This document shows positions 6,355 to 9,219 of a stretch of DNA of 9,219 nt, in pieces. How positions within the stretch are numbered: the stretch's first letter is position 1; each line of letters opens with the position of its first letter. The notes beneath the pieces are model-generated. The model was not told where the DNA came from. It worked only from the letters and a program-made list of their open reading frames with translations, and did no database searches. The position numbers and the translations under genes were made by a program. Origin of the DNA: CAYQMF01 sp964418595 (GTDB taxonomy: Bacteria > Planctomycetota > UBA1135 > UBA2386); contig CAYQMF010000177.1 in the NCBI GenBank assembly GCA_964418595.1, positions 1 through 9,219 on the forward strand, read 5' to 3'.

Positions 6355-6360
6355 TAGGCT
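6355..6360 (+). promoter_or_regulatory. Candidate -10 element (TAGGCT) of trmO
   Basis: TAGGCT lies 9 nt before the TTG start at 6370, in the 73-bp gap between two divergent genes. It is identical to the hexamer before the AAA_28 gene. No -35 box is clear. Confidence 0.35.
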
Positions 6361-6369
6361 CCGCCCGCG

Positions 6370-6936
6370 TTGACCACCCCTGCCGACTACGACCTGCCTG
6401 CCGACGCCGCGTTCACCGTGCGCCCGGTGGCCGTGTTCCGCTCGCCGCAGCGCGTGCATCACGACGCGCCGCGCCAGCCCCGGACCGGAAGCGCGGCGCG
6501 GCCGCAGGGGCGGATCGTCGTGCGCCAGGGCCTGCAGAACCTGTTGCGGGACCTCGCCGGCTTCAGCCACATCTGGGTACTGTTCTGGTGCCACCACGCC
6601 GACGGTTACAACGACCTCGTCACCCCGCCGCGCGACACGCGCAAGCGTGGGCTGTTCGCGACGCGCGCCCCGCACCGTCCCAATCCGATCGGCCTCTCCG
6701 CCCTCGAACTGATCCGCATCGAGAAGCGGACGCTCGTCGTCGGCGATCACGACCTCCTCGACGGCACACCGATCCTCGACCTCAAGCCGTACGTGCAGGA
6801 GTACGACTCGATCCCCGACGCGCGCGCCGGCTGGGTCGACGAACTCGGTCCGCACGCGGGTCCCGACCATCGCGAGTGGTGGACCGAACTCGGCCTGCCG
6901 CCGCCCTACAACTACCGGCACCGGCCCGACGACTGA
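6370..6936 (+). CDS. trmO: tRNA (adenine(37)-N6)-methyltransferase TrmO (TsaA/UPF0066)
   Basis: A 188-residue TrmO-family enzyme, which uses S-adenosylmethionine to methylate N6 of t6A37 in threonine tRNA, aiding ACY decoding. The family hallmarks are all present: VAVFRSP (20-26), APRQPR (33-38), GFSHIWVLF (64-72), GLFATRAPHRPNPIGLS (94-110) and LDGTPILDLKPYV (130-142). It is shorter than E. coli TrmO (about 235 residues) and lacks most of its C-terminal extension, as many bacterial members do. The start is probably the TTG at 6370, just after a TAGGCT box; a GTG at 6418 is the alternative and would begin next to the first conserved strand. There is no Shine-Dalgarno. It diverges from the peroxiredoxin gene and converges with the phosphatase gene, with only 13 bases between their stops, so it is probably monocistronic. 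Confidence 0.93.
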   Translation: MTTPADYDLPADAAFTVRPVAVFRSPQRVHHDAPRQPRTGSAARPQGRIVVRQGLQNLLRDLAGFSHIWVLFWCHHADGYNDLVTPPRDTRKRGLFATRAPHRPNPIGLSALELIRIEKRTLVVGDHDLLDGTPILDLKPYVQEYDSIPDARAGWVDELGPHAGPDHREWWTELGLPPPYNYRHRPDD

Positions 6937-6949
6937 GCGCGCACGCCAC

Positions 6950-9219
6950 TCACTGCACGAAGCGCACCTTCACCGCGTTGCTGGCGGCGCGGACGTTGAC
7001 CAGGTCGTGCACGAAGAAGGCGTGGTACAGCTCGAGCCCCAGGAACGACGGATCGAGCGGCGGGAACTGCACGCGCGCCTGCGCCCGCCCCTGCCCATCC
7101 AGCACGCCCATCGAGTTCTGGAACACGGCGCCGTTGGGGTTGGCGAGCGAGAAGGCGAAGTAGGCATCCGCATTCAGCGGGATCTGCACGCTGCCGAACC
7201 GGATCCCCGGCGTGGTCCCCGTGCTGCCCGCGACGACGTAGTAGCGCCCCGCCTGCGCTGCGCCGGCATCCAGGCGCAGAGTCTGTCCGCCACCGGTCGT
7301 CACCGGGATCGCCGGCTCCTCCCGCGACAGCCAGCGCTGCAGACCCTTCTGCAGCGTGAACGAGTCGCGGACGCGCCCCAGGTCGTCGAGGAAGGATGCG
7401 TCGAGACGGTCGCCGACGATGTCGAGCACGAGCGAGCCCAGCTCGTTGAGCGACGACACCATCACCGGATGGTCGAGCGTGCCGCCGCCGAGCCAACCGG
7501 AGCTGCCGGCCACGACGTAGACGGCGCCTTCGCCCGCGGCCAGTCCGCGCGAGCGCTTCGCGTAGCTGCCGTCGCCGTTGCTGCGGCCGTCGCCCGCGTC
7601 CTTCTTCATCTGCGCGGTCAGCGTCGTCGAGTCGCCGTAGTGCCCATCGAGCAGGAACGAGCGCTCGTAGCTGTGGCTGTGCCCGGTCAGGACGAGGTCG
7701 ACGCCGAAGGAATCGAGGATCGGCAGCGCGTTCTCGCGCATCTGCTTCAGCCGTCCCTCGCTGTCGAGGGGATTGTCCGAGTCGTGCGAGCCTTTCGAGT
7801 ACGGGGGATGGTGCCAGTACGCGATCACCCAGTCGGCCGTGGCGTTCGCGAGGTCGGCGCGCAACCAGCTGAGCATCGGCCCGGTGACGCTGCGATCGCT
7901 GTCCTGTGAGTCGAGGCACACGAAGTGGATCCGGCCGCGATCGAACGAATAGTAGGCCTCCGTGCCGGATGGCAGCCCACCGGCTTCGCCCTGGCGCGGC
8001 AGCGAGAAGATGTCGTAGTAGACCCCCGACTGCGTCGCCGACCGCGCGCTCCCGGCGTCGTGGTTGCCGAGCGTCGGCCACACGAACGTGTTGCCGAGCA
8101 GACTGGGATAGGTGTCGAACACCGCCGCCTGGTACTCGGCGTCGGTGCCGGTGGCGTACGCGTTGTCGCCCAGCATCAGCCAGACGTCGGTCGCGCGCCC
8201 TCCGCCCCACGCGAGATACGCGTCCCGCACCGCGCGCGCCCCGGCACCCGCCGTGCCGGAGTCGCCGATCACCCACACCCGCGTGGGCGCAGCCACGCCC
8301 GGCGGCGGCGCGGTGTCGAAGTAGTGGGACCCCAGGTTCCCCGCGAGCTGGCGCAGGCCATCGCCGACGGCGTAGAAGTACCGCGTCGACGGCAACAGCC
8401 CCGTCACGGTCACCTCGTGCTCCTTGCGCGCGACGCCGTCGTAGGCGACGAGGCGGAGCAGAGCCGGACTCGAGTTGAGCCACACCCCGCTCGTCGCCTC
8501 CTGATCGGTGCGCCAGCGGATCGTGGCGGAGCGGTCGGTGCCGAGCTGCAGGTACGGGCCACGCACGACGCTGACCGGTTCGGCCACCGACAGTTCGAGC
8601 GCGAAGCTCACGTCGCTGCTCGAGCCGTGTACCTGGTGCACCTCGACGGCGAGCACGTTGTCGCCCGGGAGCAGCAACGACCGCGCGAACGCGAAGGGGT
8701 AGAACCTGCTCTCGTCGGCACCGTCGACGGCGGTCAGCGCCAGCGTGCGATAGCCGACGCCGGTGTCCGGCATGTTGGTGCGCGCGATCTCGACACCGTT
8801 GAGGAAGACGATCGCACCGTCGTCGCGCATCAGGTCGATGCGTGCGCTCTCGACCACGCTGGGGTCGGCGCGGAAGGTGTGCCGGAAGTACGAGGTGATG
8901 TACTTGTCGAGCGGGTTCGGCCCGAAGCCGATCACGGTCCGCTCGCCGCCGTCACCGTAGCCGAGCTCGGCGCTCCCCCGCGACCAGCGCGAGTCATCGA
9001 AGGTCGGCGCCCGCCACGCCGTCCCCTGGTCGCTACCGTCGTCGAGGTAGCGCCACTCCGCGTCGCGCTCGACCAGGACCTTGCCCTGGCCGGCGGCGGG
9101 GGGCACGGCCGCCGGCGCCACGAACGCCACCGGCGCCGGCCCGACCGCGCTCGTCGTCGAAGGCACCAACGCACCCCGCGCAAGCTCGCGCGCCAGCGCC
9201 GCGCGCAGTTCGCGCGTCG
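6950..9219 (-). CDS. Multidomain purple acid phosphatase-like metallophosphoesterase, N-terminus missing
   Basis: Secreted-type phosphatase with a two-metal centre. The frame is open to the right edge; numbering here starts at the in-frame TTG at 9169, with at least 16 more codons upstream. Residues 31-195 form a galactose-binding-like beta-sandwich (W-x-Y-x-DDG, SYFRHTF, RDDGAIVFLNG, DNVLAVEVHQ). Residues 200-285 are a fibronectin-like purple acid phosphatase N-domain (RGPYLQLG, ATIRWRT, LLPSTRYFYAVGDG). The catalytic domain follows: IGDSG (301-305), LGDNAY (333-338, the GDxxY motif whose Tyr gives the purple Fe-Tyr colour), LGNHD (367-371), YWHHPPY (451-457) and GHSHSYER (496-503). These supply all the usual metal ligands. 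Residues 628-739 are a C-terminal domain (IPLNADAYFAFSLANPN, LYHAFFVHD) of a type I recall from Planctomycetota secreted proteins, possibly for surface attachment. The substrate is unknown. The signal peptide is expected outside the window. Confidence 0.88.
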   Translation of the reverse strand, partial: TRELRAALARELARGALVPSTTSAVGPAPVAFVAPAAVPPAAGQGKVLVERDAEWRYLDDGSDQGTAWRAPTFDDSRWSRGSAELGYGDGGERTVIGFGPNPLDKYITSYFRHTFRADPSVVESARIDLMRDDGAIVFLNGVEIARTNMPDTGVGYRTLALTAVDGADESRFYPFAFARSLLLPGDNVLAVEVHQVHGSSSDVSFALELSVAEPVSVVRGPYLQLGTDRSATIRWRTDQEATSGVWLNSSPALLRLVAYDGVARKEHEVTVTGLLPSTRYFYAVGDGLRQLAGNLGSHYFDTAPPPGVAAPTRVWVIGDSGTAGAGARAVRDAYLAWGGGRATDVWLMLGDNAYATGTDAEYQAAVFDTYPSLLGNTFVWPTLGNHDAGSARSATQSGVYYDIFSLPRQGEAGGLPSGTEAYYSFDRGRIHFVCLDSQDSDRSVTGPMLSWLRADLANATADWVIAYWHHPPYSKGSHDSDNPLDSEGRLKQMRENALPILDSFGVDLVLTGHSHSYERSFLLDGHYGDSTTLTAQMKKDAGDGRSNGDGSYAKRSRGLAAGEGAVYVVAGSSGWLGGGTLDHPVMVSSLNELGSLVLDIVGDRLDASFLDDLGRVRDSFTLQKGLQRWLSREEPAIPVTTGGGQTLRLDAGAAQAGRYYVVAGSTGTTPGIRFGSVQIPLNADAYFAFSLANPNGAVFQNSMGVLDGQGRAQARVQFPPLDPSFLGLELYHAFFVHDLVNVRAASNAVKVRFVQ

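Noticed and set aside
6054..6377. Peroxiredoxin as a pseudogene or frameshifted pair
   Set aside because: No frame change is needed; both halves are in one frame, the only interruption is a TGA at the catalytic Cys, and a SECIS-like hairpin follows. A base error TGC to TGA cannot be excluded but is less likely.
6028..6921. Minus-strand frame of 297 codons
   Set aside because: Antisense to trmO and out of frame with the peroxiredoxin; no family match.
6912..8483. Minus-strand frame of 523 codons
   Set aside because: Overlaps the phosphatase in another frame; the phosphatase frame has every catalytic motif.
1..9219. tRNA, rRNA, CRISPR, transposase or phage genes
   Set aside because: No cloverleaf, repeat-spacer array, insertion-sequence ends or integrase-like protein was seen on either strand.

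Overview
This is a GC-rich (roughly 65-70 %) chromosomal window holding eight protein genes and no RNA genes, mobile elements or CRISPR. The best guess at the source is a member of the Planctomycetota, probably from a metagenome. Two things suggest this: two large secreted proteins of the kind common there (a PD40-type propeller protein, and a purple acid phosphatase with a beta-sandwich in front and a planctomycete-style C-terminal domain), and the general style of the other genes. This is recognition from memory, not a database result.

Layout, left to right. (1) Positions 1-1172, minus strand: a BlaI/MecI-type repressor gene followed by an overlapping BlaR1-like M56 metalloprotease gene cut off by the left edge. 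Two tandem operators form a perfect 17-bp inverted repeat directly upstream of the repressor. (2) 1309-1965, plus strand: an AAA_28/NadR-like nucleotide-binding protein. (3) 1987-4365, minus: a 792-residue secreted protein with PD40-like repeats, convergent with the ATPase gene. (4) 4501-5679, minus: a radical SAM enzyme with a shortened SPASM-type C-terminus. (5) 5742-6296, minus: a BCP-type peroxiredoxin whose peroxidatic cysteine codon is TGA. (6) 6370-6936, plus: a TrmO (TsaA) tRNA methyltransferase. (7) 6950-9219, minus: a multidomain purple acid phosphatase open at the right edge.

The main discovery is the peroxiredoxin. Its frame is open and family-conserved on both sides of a TGA that sits exactly where the PGCT active-site cysteine belongs. 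The resolving Cys lies five residues later, and a hairpin of 8-9 bp with GU in its 7-nt loop lies 12 nt after the TGA, where a bacterial SECIS element should be. A conventional gene caller would split this gene into two fragments. I read it as a selenocysteine peroxiredoxin, probably a lipoprotein.

A second theme is translation initiation. Genes at the head of transcription units lack a Shine-Dalgarno sequence, and several have a -10-like hexamer (TAGGCT or TATACT) 7-10 nt before the start codon, suggesting leaderless or nearly leaderless mRNAs. The operon-internal M56 start has a perfect GGAGGT.

The genes do not form one pathway. The only clear functional pair is repressor plus M56 protease. 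No stretch over 300 bases lacks a gene; the longest gaps are 1128-1308 and 4366-4500.
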